DNA from: Sutcliffiella deserti
Lineage (GTDB): Bacteria; Bacillota; Bacilli; Bacillales; Bacillaceae_I
DNA length: 64,000 bases
Direction of reading: 5' to 3'
NCBI RefSeq assembly: GCF_020037475.1
Contig: NZ_JAIQDB010000001.1
Span: 620,001-684,000 of the forward strand
This document shows, in pieces, positions 9,952 through 18,455 of the stretch (the first letter of the stretch is position 1; every line of letters starts with the position of its first letter). Made by a program: the position numbers and the translations under genes. Below the pieces are notes generated by a model. That model saw only the letters and a program-made list of their open reading frames with translations, had not been told where the DNA came from and searched no databases.

Positions 9952-10566
9952 CTAGATTTTTTCATATTCCTTATAGATCATAAAATATTGAATGCCTTTT
10001 GTTGCAGCTAGAGCCTGCTCCTTCTTTTCCCGAGCTAAAGAATAATTTTTTTTTCGTTTTGCCTGCTCTGTTTCAATTGCAAGCACCATCCACTTTTTCT
10101 TTAATTTTACCTTAAACTCTTCTACGCTTTTATCATCTTTTTCAATTGTTGCAATAGCTGCCAACACATAATTCTTAAGCTCTTCCTGATCAATCAAAGC
10201 TACTTCCTCTTTTGCCTTCTCAACTAGGTCCACTCTTAAGTAATATTGCGCTCGAAAAATGGCTGTTTTTTTCCCTTTCCATTTCTTCTCGAGTTCATCA
10301 AGCTGCCGTTTTGCCTCAGGCATGTTTCCTTTTGCTAGTTCTAAAATAAAACCATAGTATGGTTCATGCTTCTTATGTACCAAATAATTTTCAATCTTAT
10401 CTACATCTTTAGATAAGAACATATACCTTATGTCTTTATAGGAGAAAACAAAAAAGGCAAAGATGAGCAGTATTACAAATATCCAAAAATTAAACTGAAG
10501 ATTCATGAAGCCTAATACAATTCCAATCGTAATTCCAATAACAATTAATATTAATAAATTTTTCAT
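9952..10566 (-). CDS. Membrane-anchored hypothetical protein with helical tail
   Basis: I do not recognise this 204-residue protein. Residues 4-25 and 27-43 are two hydrophobic helices forming an N-terminal membrane anchor. The remaining 160 residues are charged, rich in Lys and Glu, and strongly helical (for example AKRQLDELEKKWKGKK), and could be TPR-like helical repeats facing the cytoplasm. The ATG at 10566 has AGAAGGGAAAG upstream. It ends 13 bases upstream of the hut promoter region and shares its strand, but a functional link to hut is not suggested. Confidence 0.75.
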   Translation of the reverse strand: MKNLLILIVIGITIGIVLGFMNLQFNFWIFVILLIFAFFVFSYKDIRYMFLSKDVDKIENYLVHKKHEPYYGFILELAKGNMPEAKRQLDELEKKWKGKKTAIFRAQYYLRVDLVEKAKEEVALIDQEELKNYVLAAIATIEKDDKSVEEFKVKLKKKWMVLAIETEQAKRKKNYSLAREKKEQALAATKGIQYFMIYKEYEKI

Positions 10567-10871
10567 TCATTTTCTTTCCCTTCTTACTAAATAATTATCG
10601 TTTAATCTAAGCTACAATCCATGCGAAAACAGCCTTTAATATTTATTATAAAGCTTATATTTTCTTTTGTAACGATAGATTAAAAACTAGCTAAAGAAGA
10701 GAGGATCTTTGGCCCTAGCTGAAGAAAATGGGATGTTATAGTATACACTTTCATCAGATAACTTGATGTGACATTAATCACATACCATACTAGATAATTA
10801 CTATAGTATTAAACTTGGAGAAGAGTCTTCATCAATAGAGATATTATCGGGATATAAAGGGAGAGAACACG
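10567..10871. other. Intergenic region with a repeat fragment
   Basis: Bases 10612-10645 (ACAATCCATGCGAAAACAGCCTTT) match the end of the dispersed element at 17272-17456. The rest is AT-rich upstream sequence of the HemAT gene. No convincing sigma-A or sigma-D promoter was found. Confidence 0.4.
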
Positions 10872-12158
10872 ATGCTATTTAAGAAAAAGCTACCTGCAAC
10901 TAAAAATAATTTATTACCTAATAATGTAGAAACTCTAATTAAATTTAAACCTGGCAGCGATATTGATAGGCAATTGAAAATGATTGGCTTAACAGTAGGA
11001 GACTTGGCTATTGCAAAACAAATTCAACCTTTTGTCGAAAAGAACTTAGATACCATAGTGAATCAATTTTATAAAAATCTTGAAAATGAACCTGCTCTAT
11101 TGAAAATAATAAATGATCAAAGTACCATACTAAGGCTAAAAAAGACGCTAAAAATCCATATAATTGAAATGTTTGAAGGTGTAATCGATTCGGCTTATTT
11201 CGAAAAGAGAAACAGAATTGCACATGTTCATGTAAAAATCGGACTGCAAACTAAATGGTATATGTGCGCCTTTCAAGATTTATTATTATCGTTAATGAAA
11301 ATTATTGAACAGAATCTAAATTTTAATGAACAATTTACTGCCGTGAGAGCTGTATCAAAGCTTCTTAGTCTTGAACAACAGGTCGTACTGGAAGCCTATG
11401 ATAAAGAGACAGTAAGATTAAAACAAGAAATTGAAAACCATAAAATTAAAATCAGTTATGAAATAGCTGATGCATCACAACGCTTGGCTGCTGTTTCAGA
11501 AGAGACGAATGCTTCTTTTCAAGAATTAATTGCTCAGTCAGATGAAATTACTTCCATTGCTTATGTTGCTAGCGATTTATCCAACCTTGCAGAAGAACGC
11601 TCACAAAATGGGAAAATACAGATACATAATCAAGAAAAAAACATGTCTAATATTAGGCTAACTGTAAATGATATTTCAAAAGATGTGAAAGTCCTGTTAG
11701 AAATATCTAAACAGATGAATGACATAGTTAATATTGTTACTGGTATTGCTGATCAAACAAATCTGTTAGCTTTAAATGCCGCCATAGAAGCTGCAAGAGC
11801 TGGTGAACAAGGTAAAGGTTTCGCAGTAGTAGCCGGGGAAGTTAGAAAGTTGTCCGAAGAAACAAAGAAATCCGTAACTAGTGTAGCTGATTTAATTAAA
11901 AATACGAATAAACAAGTTGAAAAGCTTGGCACTTCTCTAGATAAAATTCGAATTGAAGTAGATGAGGGGACTGAAAGTATATCGGAAACGAATTCTCATT
12001 TTGACGAGATCCTTAAAGTGATGGTTGAAACAAAGGAACAGAATAATAAAATTAGCAATGAATTGGTCTCCTTTGTAAAAGTCATCAACGAATTAGGTAA
12101 GGCTTTTGAAGAAATTGCAACATCCTCTGATAGTTTATCAACTATCGCTCAGGCGTAA
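10872..12158 (+). CDS. hemAT: Haem-based aerotaxis transducer HemAT
   Basis: HemAT is a soluble globin-coupled chemoreceptor that binds O2 and signals to CheA/CheW. The 428-residue protein has an N-terminal sensor globin (about 30-190) with the proximal-His region [13 protein letters not shown] (His120 aligns with His123 of B. subtilis HemAT) and a distal-side Tyr in FYKNL (Tyr67). It then has the methyl-accepting signalling hairpin, with [20 protein letters not shown] near residue 300. There is no membrane segment, as expected. The start ATG has AAAGGGAGAG upstream. It is monocistronic. Transcription by sigma-D would be usual but no site is clear. Confidence 0.96.
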   Translation: MLFKKKLPATKNNLLPNNVETLIKFKPGSDIDRQLKMIGLTVGDLAIAKQIQPFVEKNLDTIVNQFYKNLENEPALLKIINDQSTILRLKKTLKIHIIEMFEGVIDSAYFEKRNRIAHVHVKIGLQTKWYMCAFQDLLLSLMKIIEQNLNFNEQFTAVRAVSKLLSLEQQVVLEAYDKETVRLKQEIENHKIKISYEIADASQRLAAVSEETNASFQELIAQSDEITSIAYVASDLSNLAEERSQNGKIQIHNQEKNMSNIRLTVNDISKDVKVLLEISKQMNDIVNIVTGIADQTNLLALNAAIEAARAGEQGKGFAVVAGEVRKLSEETKKSVTSVADLIKNTNKQVEKLGTSLDKIRIEVDEGTESISETNSHFDEILKVMVETKEQNNKISNELVSFVKVINELGKAFEEIATSSDSLSTIAQA

Positions 12159-12371
12159 ATAAATATACATAGTATATATAGATTATTCTCACTTTCCAGA
12201 GGAAAATTGAAGTTATCTTGAGGTTCTCCTTTATCCCACAAGAGAAATAGGTAAAATATATAATGCAACATTCCCATTTTCCTGTGGGGCCTTTCAATTA
12301 ATAGTTTCTGTTAAAGGATATTAAGGACAAATAACCTCTTAAGTTGTAATTGGAGTGCAAGTATTAAAATC

Positions 12372-12444
12372 ATAAGGGAAAACCGAAGTGATAAAGCCCG
12401 CAGAATAAACCTCTGTTGACTCACTTATCCCTTCGGATCCCTTA
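12372..12444. repeat. Long imperfect hairpin between convergent genes
   Basis: Outer arms TAAGGGA (12372-12378) and TCCCTTA (12438-12444), and inner arms CCGAAGTGATAA (12383-12394) and TTATCCCTTCGG (12425-12436, one mismatch), enclose a 30-base loop. There is no T-run. The surrounding 12159-12484 gap has no gene; a weaker CCCACA/TGTGGG pair lies at about 12236-12285. The hairpin may be a bidirectional transcription stop or a structured-element remnant. Confidence 0.55.
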
Positions 12445-12484
12445 GAGCGATAATTAAAAGTGGTGGATATGATAATGTTTAATA

Positions 12485-13003
12485 CTACTCTACCTCAAAT
12501 TTCGTTTCTGCTGTCGCATGATTTCTATTGTCCTGAAGAACAAACTCAATAGAATACGTTCCTGATGAAAGTCCTGAAATTACATCTTGATAGTTTTCAG
12601 AAAAGGAGACGGTTTCTCCCTCAAGTAAAGTCATTTCCTTTGATTCATTTTCTTCCTCTCTCTCATCAGACAATTTTTTCACAACATTTCCTTCTTCATC
12701 ATATACCACATAATCGTATTCGAATCCTGATGTGAAGGATAGCTCAACATTTCCTTCTTGCTTGCTTTCCACTGTAAATACAAACGTATCATCTGTTAAC
12801 TCTAAGTCACTATGAAGTTCTTCCCCTACTTCAAGATCATCAATTTGTTTTTCATCTTCCTCACCCATTCCGCTCTTGTCTTCTTCATCAGTATCACTTG
12901 TAACATGAGGATCTTCCGGAACAGATGGGGTAGTATTATTGGATTCATTACCACATGCAGCTAGTAAAAAGGAGATTACTAGGAAAATCGTGAGTTTCTG
13001 CAT
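12485..13003 (-). CDS. Lipoprotein with BsuPI-type proteinase-inhibitor domain
   Basis: The protein is 172 residues. Residues 1-17 form a lipoprotein signal with lipobox LAAC (Cys17). A long acidic linker (about 20-60) follows. The C-terminal ~110 residues look like the BsuPI fold of the B. subtilis intracellular proteinase inhibitor: ELSFTSGFEYDYVVYDEEGN, GETVSFSENY and a final GTYSIEF strand. Here the domain would sit outside the membrane, so inhibition of a secreted protease or a general ligand role is only inference. The start has a strong AGGAGG. Confidence 0.82.
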   Translation of the reverse strand: MQKLTIFLVISFLLAACGNESNNTTPSVPEDPHVTSDTDEEDKSGMGEEDEKQIDDLEVGEELHSDLELTDDTFVFTVESKQEGNVELSFTSGFEYDYVVYDEEGNVVKKLSDEREEENESKEMTLLEGETVSFSENYQDVISGLSSGTYSIEFVLQDNRNHATAETKFEVE

Positions 13004-13117
13004 TTTACAACCTCCTAAATTGTCTATTTATTATAGTAGAATTCCTTCTTTCCGCTGTTGTTAAACCACTTTTTTGCTTCTTTGAATATTTTTGTACTGG
13101 AAATGGAAACGAAATAA

Positions 13118-13155
13118 ATAGAGGTGTCATACCTTATCGGATATGACACCTCTTT
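13118..13155 (-). terminator. Terminator of the sigma/anti-sigma fusion gene
   Basis: A 12-bp perfect stem AGAGGTGTCATA (13120-13131) / TATGACACCTCT (13142-13153) lies 10 bases after the stop of the fusion gene. On the minus strand it is followed by ATTTATTTCG. Confidence 0.75.
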
Positions 13156-13163
13156 ATCGCATG

Positions 13164-15299
13164 CTATTCTTCCTCCTCCTCAAACAACGGAATAACTTTT
13201 TCTCCCTCTTCAAATTCGTAATAGTTATAAGCACCATATGATTGTAATAAAATATTTGTTTCGTCCAAGCTCGTAACAACTTCTAAATTCACCATCTCAA
13301 CTTCTCCGTTTGAGCTTTCTTCCATATGGCCCATATAGCTAACTTCCAGATACTCATCATTTTCGCCAACCACATTCCAATGGTACTGTCTGTGGGAAAG
13401 ACCCTCTACTTTCGTTCCTTTCACTGTCACTTTGTACTTATTTTTATTTTCATTGCTGTGATCTAGCTTTTCTACAGTTAAACGAACTTCCTTAATATCA
13501 TCTAAATCCATATCGAGCAGTTTATCTTCTGTTTCTTCTAAAGGGAGCTTCAAAGAAATAAATGTTGGTTCTTCGTATTGAACATTTCTGACCTCTGCAC
13601 TATACTTTCCTACCGCTTCTTCCTTTCCTTTCAGCTCATAGGAGTGGTAATCAAAATAATACCTCGAAAAATCTTGGTGGATCGGTTTTTCTGAATCAGG
13701 CTCCATCATATAAGATTGATAGTAAATTGGCATCATATAGTCACCATCCTGGTTCACAGCTAGAATCCCAGCATGAATAAAATTACCCTGGGACCAATAT
13801 CCAGCAAGATGTTCTTCTACTTCTTCTGCTTCTTCCCGAATTTTGCCCAACCTCTCCTTTTCTTCTTCTCTAAATCGCACCTGATAAGTCAAACGACTGC
13901 CATTGCTACCGTAAGCCATCGATAGGAATTCGATTTCAATCTTATCATCGATTACCATTACCTCATCTAGTTCTACTATTTCTAAACTTTTATTTATTTT
14001 GTCATAACGAATCGGCACTTCAACTTCCCAATTACCAGATGTGTTTTGTATTCTTCTGAATTGAAATCGAAGCGTAAACCTGTCCGGCAATTCTTCTTCC
14101 TTTACCGCCTTAACTGCAAAGGATGGACGATTTAATGCTTCATCTTCCTTCTGATCTCCCGTTGGCTGCCGCATACCATTATACAAACCAGTTAGAGGGT
14201 GTGATACCTCTACAGGATAAATATTCCCATCTTCGTCTTCAATTCGCACGGCAGTAGTCTCATAAAAATCAAAGTCACTGCTATTATTCATGTCAATGTC
14301 TCGCTTCTCATTCTTGATGTTATAATAAACAATCATATGAAGGGGATCGATATCTACCCCAGTCACTTCAAAAGTTAAATCTTTATCGGTCGCCTTGTAG
14401 GTTCCTTCTGTCCAAACGTTGTAAATGGTACCATATTCCATGTACGTTGCCACTTTACCTGCTAACGGCTTTAGGGAGGGAATTACTACTGCGCTAATAA
14501 AAAATATTGCTGCGAGCACTCCTATCACACTAAGTTGATATTTCCAAGTTCGATGCTTAGCCACTTTTGGTGTATAAGGCTCTACCTTACCGAGAACCTT
14601 TCGATTAAAAGTATCTTCCAACTTTGGAGTATGAATTACATTTTCGATCGACTTTTTTTCCATTTTTAAAGAATCTAGGACATCTCTACAAGGTGGACAA
14701 AATTCTAAATGATCCTCCACCCTCTCTATCTCTAAACCTTTTAATTTCGCATCAAAATAATCGGTTAAAACTCCAACAGATAGACATTCCCCTGAGGTTT
14801 TGTGCTTTGAAACTGCTAATAGTTTCTCTCGAATGAAGAATAAAGATTCTTGGTACCGTTTTTCTACTAATTCTTTATCCTTTTCAAGGTAATCTGCTAT
14901 CTTTTCAGCACGTTCCCCCAATGCATTCACTAGAAGGAACTCAAGTCGATTAGTAGAATTTAAGGAGATAATTGCTTCTTCTATCTCCAGATAATTTGGA
15001 TTAAAAAATTGAATATATTCTTCTGGTAAAAGCTTACCGGAAGAAAAAGTTTCTTTTTGTATAAAACGAATCGTTTCACGGTAAAACCATTCAGAAAAAA
15101 TTCCAGAATTTTTGTAAGTATGTATGTTTTGATAGGCAGCAATAAAGCTCCCTGCCACTATCTCTTCTGCCTTTGATTCAGATCCTGCCATCCGAAGTGT
15201 TACCGCGTACAATCTATTCTTATAAAGCTCAATAATGGAATCAAACGCTTCTTTATCCCCTTTAAGAATATCTTCTATTAAGGTTGTTTCATCTCTCAT
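13164..15299 (-). CDS. Single-chain ECF sigma factor fused to a transmembrane zinc anti-sigma domain and large ectodomain
   Basis: This 711-residue protein joins parts that are usually separate genes. Residues 1-85 resemble sigma-70 region 2 (LYKNRLYAVTLRMAGSESKA, then SEWFYRETIRFIQKE). Residues 115-162 resemble region 4 (ALGERAEKIADYLEKDKELV, IREKLL). Residues 172-204 form a zinc-finger anti-sigma motif (Cys172, His197, Cys201, Cys204 in HLEFCPPC). Residues 254-274 are one membrane helix. The remaining ~430 residues face outside and look like DUF4179-type beta domains. Region 2 lacks the usual DxVQETF (here EIVAGSF), so it may be weak or altered. The frame is continuous, not a frameshift artefact. 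Confidence 0.88.
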   Translation of the reverse strand: MRDETTLIEDILKGDKEAFDSIIELYKNRLYAVTLRMAGSESKAEEIVAGSFIAAYQNIHTYKNSGIFSEWFYRETIRFIQKETFSSGKLLPEEYIQFFNPNYLEIEEAIISLNSTNRLEFLLVNALGERAEKIADYLEKDKELVEKRYQESLFFIREKLLAVSKHKTSGECLSVGVLTDYFDAKLKGLEIERVEDHLEFCPPCRDVLDSLKMEKKSIENVIHTPKLEDTFNRKVLGKVEPYTPKVAKHRTWKYQLSVIGVLAAIFFISAVVIPSLKPLAGKVATYMEYGTIYNVWTEGTYKATDKDLTFEVTGVDIDPLHMIVYYNIKNEKRDIDMNNSSDFDFYETTAVRIEDEDGNIYPVEVSHPLTGLYNGMRQPTGDQKEDEALNRPSFAVKAVKEEELPDRFTLRFQFRRIQNTSGNWEVEVPIRYDKINKSLEIVELDEVMVIDDKIEIEFLSMAYGSNGSRLTYQVRFREEEKERLGKIREEAEEVEEHLAGYWSQGNFIHAGILAVNQDGDYMMPIYYQSYMMEPDSEKPIHQDFSRYYFDYHSYELKGKEEAVGKYSAEVRNVQYEEPTFISLKLPLEETEDKLLDMDLDDIKEVRLTVEKLDHSNENKNKYKVTVKGTKVEGLSHRQYHWNVVGENDEYLEVSYMGHMEESSNGEVEMVNLEVVTSLDETNILLQSYGAYNYYEFEEGEKVIPLFEEEEE

Positions 15300-15402
15300 T
15301 TCATTTCCACCCTTTTATGTATTACAAGAAATCATTCTTAATATCCATTATAACATTTACTACCTTTTTTTCACTGAATTATGAGAAAATTTACAAAAAA
15401 CA

Positions 15403-15589
15403 AGGCTATATTAAACTCCGCTGTTACTTTCCGCAAATGGCTTCGCTTTCCGCGGGGCGACCTTGAGCCTCCTCGGGCTATGCCCTGCGGGGTCTCAAGC
15501 TTGTCGCTACTCCCCCGCTGGAGTCTCCGCCTTTTGCTCCAATCATCGCTGGTGAAGTACTATTATCAACACTGACCTTTAACAGAGCC
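15403..15589 (-). mobile_element. MITE-like repeat B, copy flanked by perfect 8-bp direct repeats
   Basis: Read on the minus strand, the element begins GGCTCTGTTAAAG and ends TTTAATATAGCC, giving imperfect 12-bp terminal inverted repeats. It is flanked on both sides by AAAAACAA (15395-15402 and 15590-15597), a target-site duplication. The interior carries the family core (GATTGGAGCAAAAGGCGGAGAC, in inverse here). It is GC-rich and non-coding; short open frames across it are spurious. Confidence 0.85.
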
Positions 15590-15760
15590 AAAAACAAAGA
15601 AGATAGAGAATTACCTGCTTTCGAAAGTTTTTTCTGAAATGAATTTCTAGTGGCAGATGATGAGATCCCTTTCGGTAAATGAATATAGCTCACCGTGAGA
15701 CTTCTTTCCCAAAAATCGACTTTTTATCTCAAGGGAGGAATCCTTCATAAACTAATAGAG

Positions 15761-15797
15761 CACAAAAAAGAAGATGCTTTTACACATCTTCTTCAAG
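15761..15797 (-). terminator. Terminator of the LysM/NlpC-P60 gene
   Basis: The stem AAGAAGATG (15768-15776) / CATCTTCTT (15785-15793) is followed on the minus strand by TTTTTTGTG, 23 bases after the stop codon. Confidence 0.85.
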
Positions 15798-15819
15798 CGG
15801 TAATATATTCTTAACTATC

Positions 15820-16830
15820 TTATAAAACTCTAACTGCCTTAACTGCTCTTGGCTGCCAGTAGGAATTTAATGTGGTAAAGGCTACCCCAGTAGTTGATCC
15901 AGAGTGTAGCAGGGTATTTTTGTCCACAACTATAGAAACATGGTTGACCCTGCCATCATAATTTGTATCGAAGAAAATAAGGTCCCCTTTTTGTATTTGT
16001 GAGAGTGGGATTTCTGTACCGACATTTGCTTGCTGAGCAGAAGTTCTTGGTAGGTTTATACCATTTTCCTGAAATACTCTTACAGTGAAAGAAGAACAAT
16101 CGAACGCATCCGTTCTGCTAGTAGATGCTCCATATAGGTAATTAGCTCCTATATATTTCTTACCTGTTTCGATAATAGCGTCAGCTTTAGATTGTGAAGA
16201 AACAGAGCTATTTACAGGAGCTGCTTGCCCGCTTCCTGGAATCGTAATAACCTGTCCAACATAAATACGGTTTGCATTTTTTATCTTTGAGTTCACACTT
16301 AATAGTGTAGATAAAGACACGCCATGACGCTTTGCCACTAGAGATAAAGAATCTCCACTCTTGATTGTGTATGTACTAGTTGTAGTCGCTGCTTTTACTG
16401 GTTGACTTTGTGGTTGACTTTGTGCAACTGCAGTATTACCTGATATTGAGATCTTTTGACCTACATAGATATGATTTGCGTTTTTTATAGTAGGATTCGC
16501 ACCAAGTAGTTTACTTAAAGTTGTCTGATATTTTTTTGCAATACCAGATAAAGAATCTCCGGATCTGACTGTATAAGTTGTTGTGCTATTACTTTGACTA
16601 GGTGTATTTGCAGAAGCATTTGTGTTAGCTTGCAATTTTAGAGTTTGTCCAGGATATATAATATTGGATGTTAAACCATTCCAATTTTTTATGTTATTTA
16701 CCGTTACTTGATTGTTGGTTGCTATCTTCCATAACGAATCGCCTGATTTAACATTATAATCAGAAGCTAAAGCTTGTCCAGAAAACATAAAGGTCGTAAC
16801 AAGTGCACCTGCTAAAATTTTCTTTTTCAT
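15820..16830 (-). CDS. LytE-like cell-wall D,L-endopeptidase with three LysM domains
   Basis: This is a secreted peptidoglycan hydrolase of 336 residues. It has a signal peptide (1-23) and three LysM domains (about 24-67, 84-129, 152-197), each starting with a Y-[NT]-[VI]-[KR]-SGDSL block. Ser/Gln-rich linkers lead to a C-terminal NlpC/P60 domain with Cys245 (DAFDCSSF), His297 (NHVSIV) and His309. Architecture and length match B. subtilis LytE, which cleaves D-gamma-glutamyl-meso-DAP bonds during growth. LytE is WalR-controlled in B. subtilis; no convincing site was found here. The start has GAGGAG about 12 bases upstream, slightly far. Confidence 0.93.
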   Translation of the reverse strand: MKKKILAGALVTTFMFSGQALASDYNVKSGDSLWKIATNNQVTVNNIKNWNGLTSNIIYPGQTLKLQANTNASANTPSQSNSTTTYTVRSGDSLSGIAKKYQTTLSKLLGANPTIKNANHIYVGQKISISGNTAVAQSQPQSQPVKAATTTSTYTIKSGDSLSLVAKRHGVSLSTLLSVNSKIKNANRIYVGQVITIPGSGQAAPVNSSVSSQSKADAIIETGKKYIGANYLYGASTSRTDAFDCSSFTVRVFQENGINLPRTSAQQANVGTEIPLSQIQKGDLIFFDTNYDGRVNHVSIVVDKNTLLHSGSTTGVAFTTLNSYWQPRAVKAVRVL

Positions 16831-17271
16831 GTGTTGTACATATCTCCTCTAAGTTCAGATTATTGTAATTCTTTAACACAGAGTAAGCTTAGCACGAAAT
16901 ATTTTTACAAATAACCCTTAAAAGGTTACCAATCTGTCCACTTTTTGGATTAAAGCACAAAAAAATCCAGATATTGTTTAATATCTGAATTTCGGTTTTA
17001 AATTTATATACTTCCAAAACCCTTTAGTAGAGAGGTTTAATCAACTTGTTATACAAACAATAAAGAAGGATCCCCTTGCTTCAATATTTGGACACAATTT
17101 GCAAACTTACGACTAATTTACCTTGATTTTTCATAATAAGCGTCCTTCAATACCCTTGAAATCATTCTATTTGCAATTATATTCGCTTAAGGGCCCCTAT
17201 TTTTTCCAGTTCATTTAGCTTCTTAAATATCCTTTCCCCCTTTTTGTATCTTTGAAACCTATTGTTTCATT
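16831..17271. other. Intergenic region with hairpin, no gene recognised
   Basis: The stretch holds a short palindrome near 16913 (AACCCTTAAAAGGTTACC). A hairpin CAGATATT/AATATCTG at 16970-16989 reads as a terminator on the minus strand (GGATTTTTTTG). Around 17040-17220, fragments of open frame on the minus strand (for example SRKFANCVQILKQGDPSLLF) might be remnants of a lost gene, but no family is recognisable. Confidence 0.4.
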
Positions 17272-17456
17272 AAGCTCTTTTGGTAAAGATTGTTGCTATA
17301 AGCCCGTAAAAAATCGGTATTTGGATTTTTTACTGTCCTATTCAATCAAAATTAAGAGAGATTTTTTAATTTATCAGGAAAGAGCTCGCCAGCAACGATT
17401 GTAACGGGTTGTACCCGCTTACGTAAAAGCAACAAACAATGCGAAAACAGCCTTTC
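17272..17456 (+). repeat. Dispersed intergenic repeat A, long copy
   Basis: This non-coding unit of about 185 bp contains GATTGTTGCTATAAGCCCG, GATTTTTTACTGTCCTATTC, CAACGATTGTAACGGGTTGTA and AATGCGAAAACAGCCTTT. The same modules occur inverted at 43748-43935. Fragments are at 1829-1875, 10612-10645, 34440-34570, 47300-47400 and 63648-63692. No transposase or target duplication was identified. Confidence 0.75.
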
Positions 17457-17508
17457 ATTATCAGCTTGGCAAAGTAGGCAAAGCCCTAATACGTAAAAAA
17501 AAGTATGA

Positions 17509-17536
17509 TCATTTATAGGTCAAATGCCCATACACA
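17509..17536 (+). promoter_or_regulatory. Possible sigma-E-type promoter of the YjcZ-like gene
   Basis: TCATTTA (17509-17515) and CATACACA (17529-17536), separated by 13 bases, resemble mother-cell sigma-E elements (ATA-type -35, CATACA-type -10). The gene behind it belongs to a sporulation family, which supports the idea. A small palindrome CCCATacacaATGGG overlaps the -10. Confidence 0.35.
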
Positions 17537-17591
17537 ATGGGTATTTGTAACATAAAGTGAAGTATCTTACGTTGAAAGGAGATACGATTAA

Positions 17592-17693
17592 ATGAGTAAA
17601 GTAGAAGGCGGTATTTATCCAGGTGCAGGCTTTACCTTATACATCATCTTATTTATTCTTCTTGTAATTATAGGAGCAGCTTATATTTGTTAA
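17592..17693 (+). CDS. YjcZ-family sporulation mini-protein (33 aa)
   Basis: This tiny protein has a short Gly-rich head (GGIYPGAGF) and one hydrophobic helix with the family core ILFILLVIIGAA, ending YIC. YjcZ/SscA-type proteins (~30 residues) are made in the mother cell and help spore-coat assembly. The start has AAAGGAGA seven bases upstream and a terminator follows. Only the family, not the exact member, can be named. Confidence 0.85.
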   Translation: MSKVEGGIYPGAGFTLYIILFILLVIIGAAYIC

Positions 17694-17766
17694 CTTAAAA
17701 AAAATTTCTAAAAATCGCATGATATATAAATGTGCTTTTAGTAAAGCTATCGCAATCTCATTTTTT

Positions 17767-17794
17767 AAAACGCAGAGTCCTTCTGCGTTTTTTT
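17767..17794 (+). terminator. Terminator after the YjcZ-like gene
   Basis: AAAACGCAGA-GTCCT-TCTGCGTTTTTTT is a compact stem with a T7 run. Confidence 0.85.
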
Positions 17795-17864
17795 CATTTA
17801 ACATAATTTTTCATAAAATAGGCTAATCTAAAGAAAGATTAAGCTTGGTTGGAGGAGTCTTTTT

Positions 17865-17984
17865 ATGAAGAGAACTGTCCCTATTATTCAGATCAAGGAA
17901 AAAAAATATAATTATAAACTCTTGAGTTGCTTAATTGACGAAGGAAAGAGCAATTCTTCTGTTAGATACAGGTTGCAAAGATGA
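17865..17984 (+). CDS. 39-residue basic peptide, translationally coupled to the next gene
   Basis: The ATG at 17865 follows a strong GGAGGAGT ribosome binding site. The peptide starts MKRTVPIIQIKEKKYNYKL, is basic, and ends with a TGA that overlaps the ATG of the next gene (ATGA). The next gene has only a weak site of its own, so its translation probably depends on this frame. There is no signal peptide or known domain. It could be a leader peptide or the N-terminal half of a two-peptide unit. Confidence 0.65.
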   Translation: MKRTVPIIQIKEKKYNYKLLSCLIDEGKSNSSVRYRLQR

Positions 17985-18436
17985 ATAAGCCTCTTGAAAG
18001 ATTACTTTGGAGCATTGCACTTCCTGGATTTGGACAGTTGCTTAATAAAAAGTATATAAAAGGCTTAACCTTTATCCTTTTGGAATTTATTATTAATGTC
18101 CAAGCTAATTTCAATTCAATTATTATGTATAGCTTTCAAGGAAAGATAAATCTTGCGTTTGAGGAAGCAAATTTTCTTTGGTTATTGTTTTATCCTTGTT
18201 TGTATTTTTTTGCTATGTGGGATGCCTTTAAGGATGCTGGAGGCGGGACAAAGCCTTACTCTTTTTTACCTTTTGTAAGTTGCGCTTATTTCGTAACGGT
18301 TGGCATATTAGTATCTCATAATGTACAAGTATATGGGGTAAATATAGGTCCTGTATGGTTGCCTATTGTTTTTGTTATACCAGGTCTAGTCGTTGGTTTT
18401 TTTGTGAAGGAAGTGCTTTTGCATTATTATAAATAA
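17981..18436 (+). CDS. Conserved membrane protein of unknown function (151 aa)
   Basis: I do not assign a function. The protein has four or five hydrophobic segments (about 8-30, 34-50, 62-80, 92-112, 120-143). It has a conserved-looking start, LLWSIALPGFGQLLNKKYIKG, reminiscent of the TM2-like GFGQ motif. The start overlaps the stop of the upstream 39-residue peptide. It is followed 20 bases later by the hydrolase gene, so the three probably form one operon. Confidence 0.8.
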   Translation: MNKPLERLLWSIALPGFGQLLNKKYIKGLTFILLEFIINVQANFNSIIMYSFQGKINLAFEEANFLWLLFYPCLYFFAMWDAFKDAGGGTKPYSFLPFVSCAYFVTVGILVSHNVQVYGVNIGPVWLPIVFVIPGLVVGFFVKEVLLHYYK

Positions 18437-18455
18437 CAGGAAGGGATGCGTTTTA

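Noticed and set aside
15381-15693. Open frames on both strands across the 15.4-kb repeat
   Set aside because: They run through a MITE-like repeat (also true near 35666-35851 and 41218-41479) and match only repeat sequence.
17040-17220. Possible remnant gene on the minus strand (SRKFANCVQILKQG-like fragment)
   Set aside because: Stops are frequent and no family could be recognised; described only as intergenic sequence.
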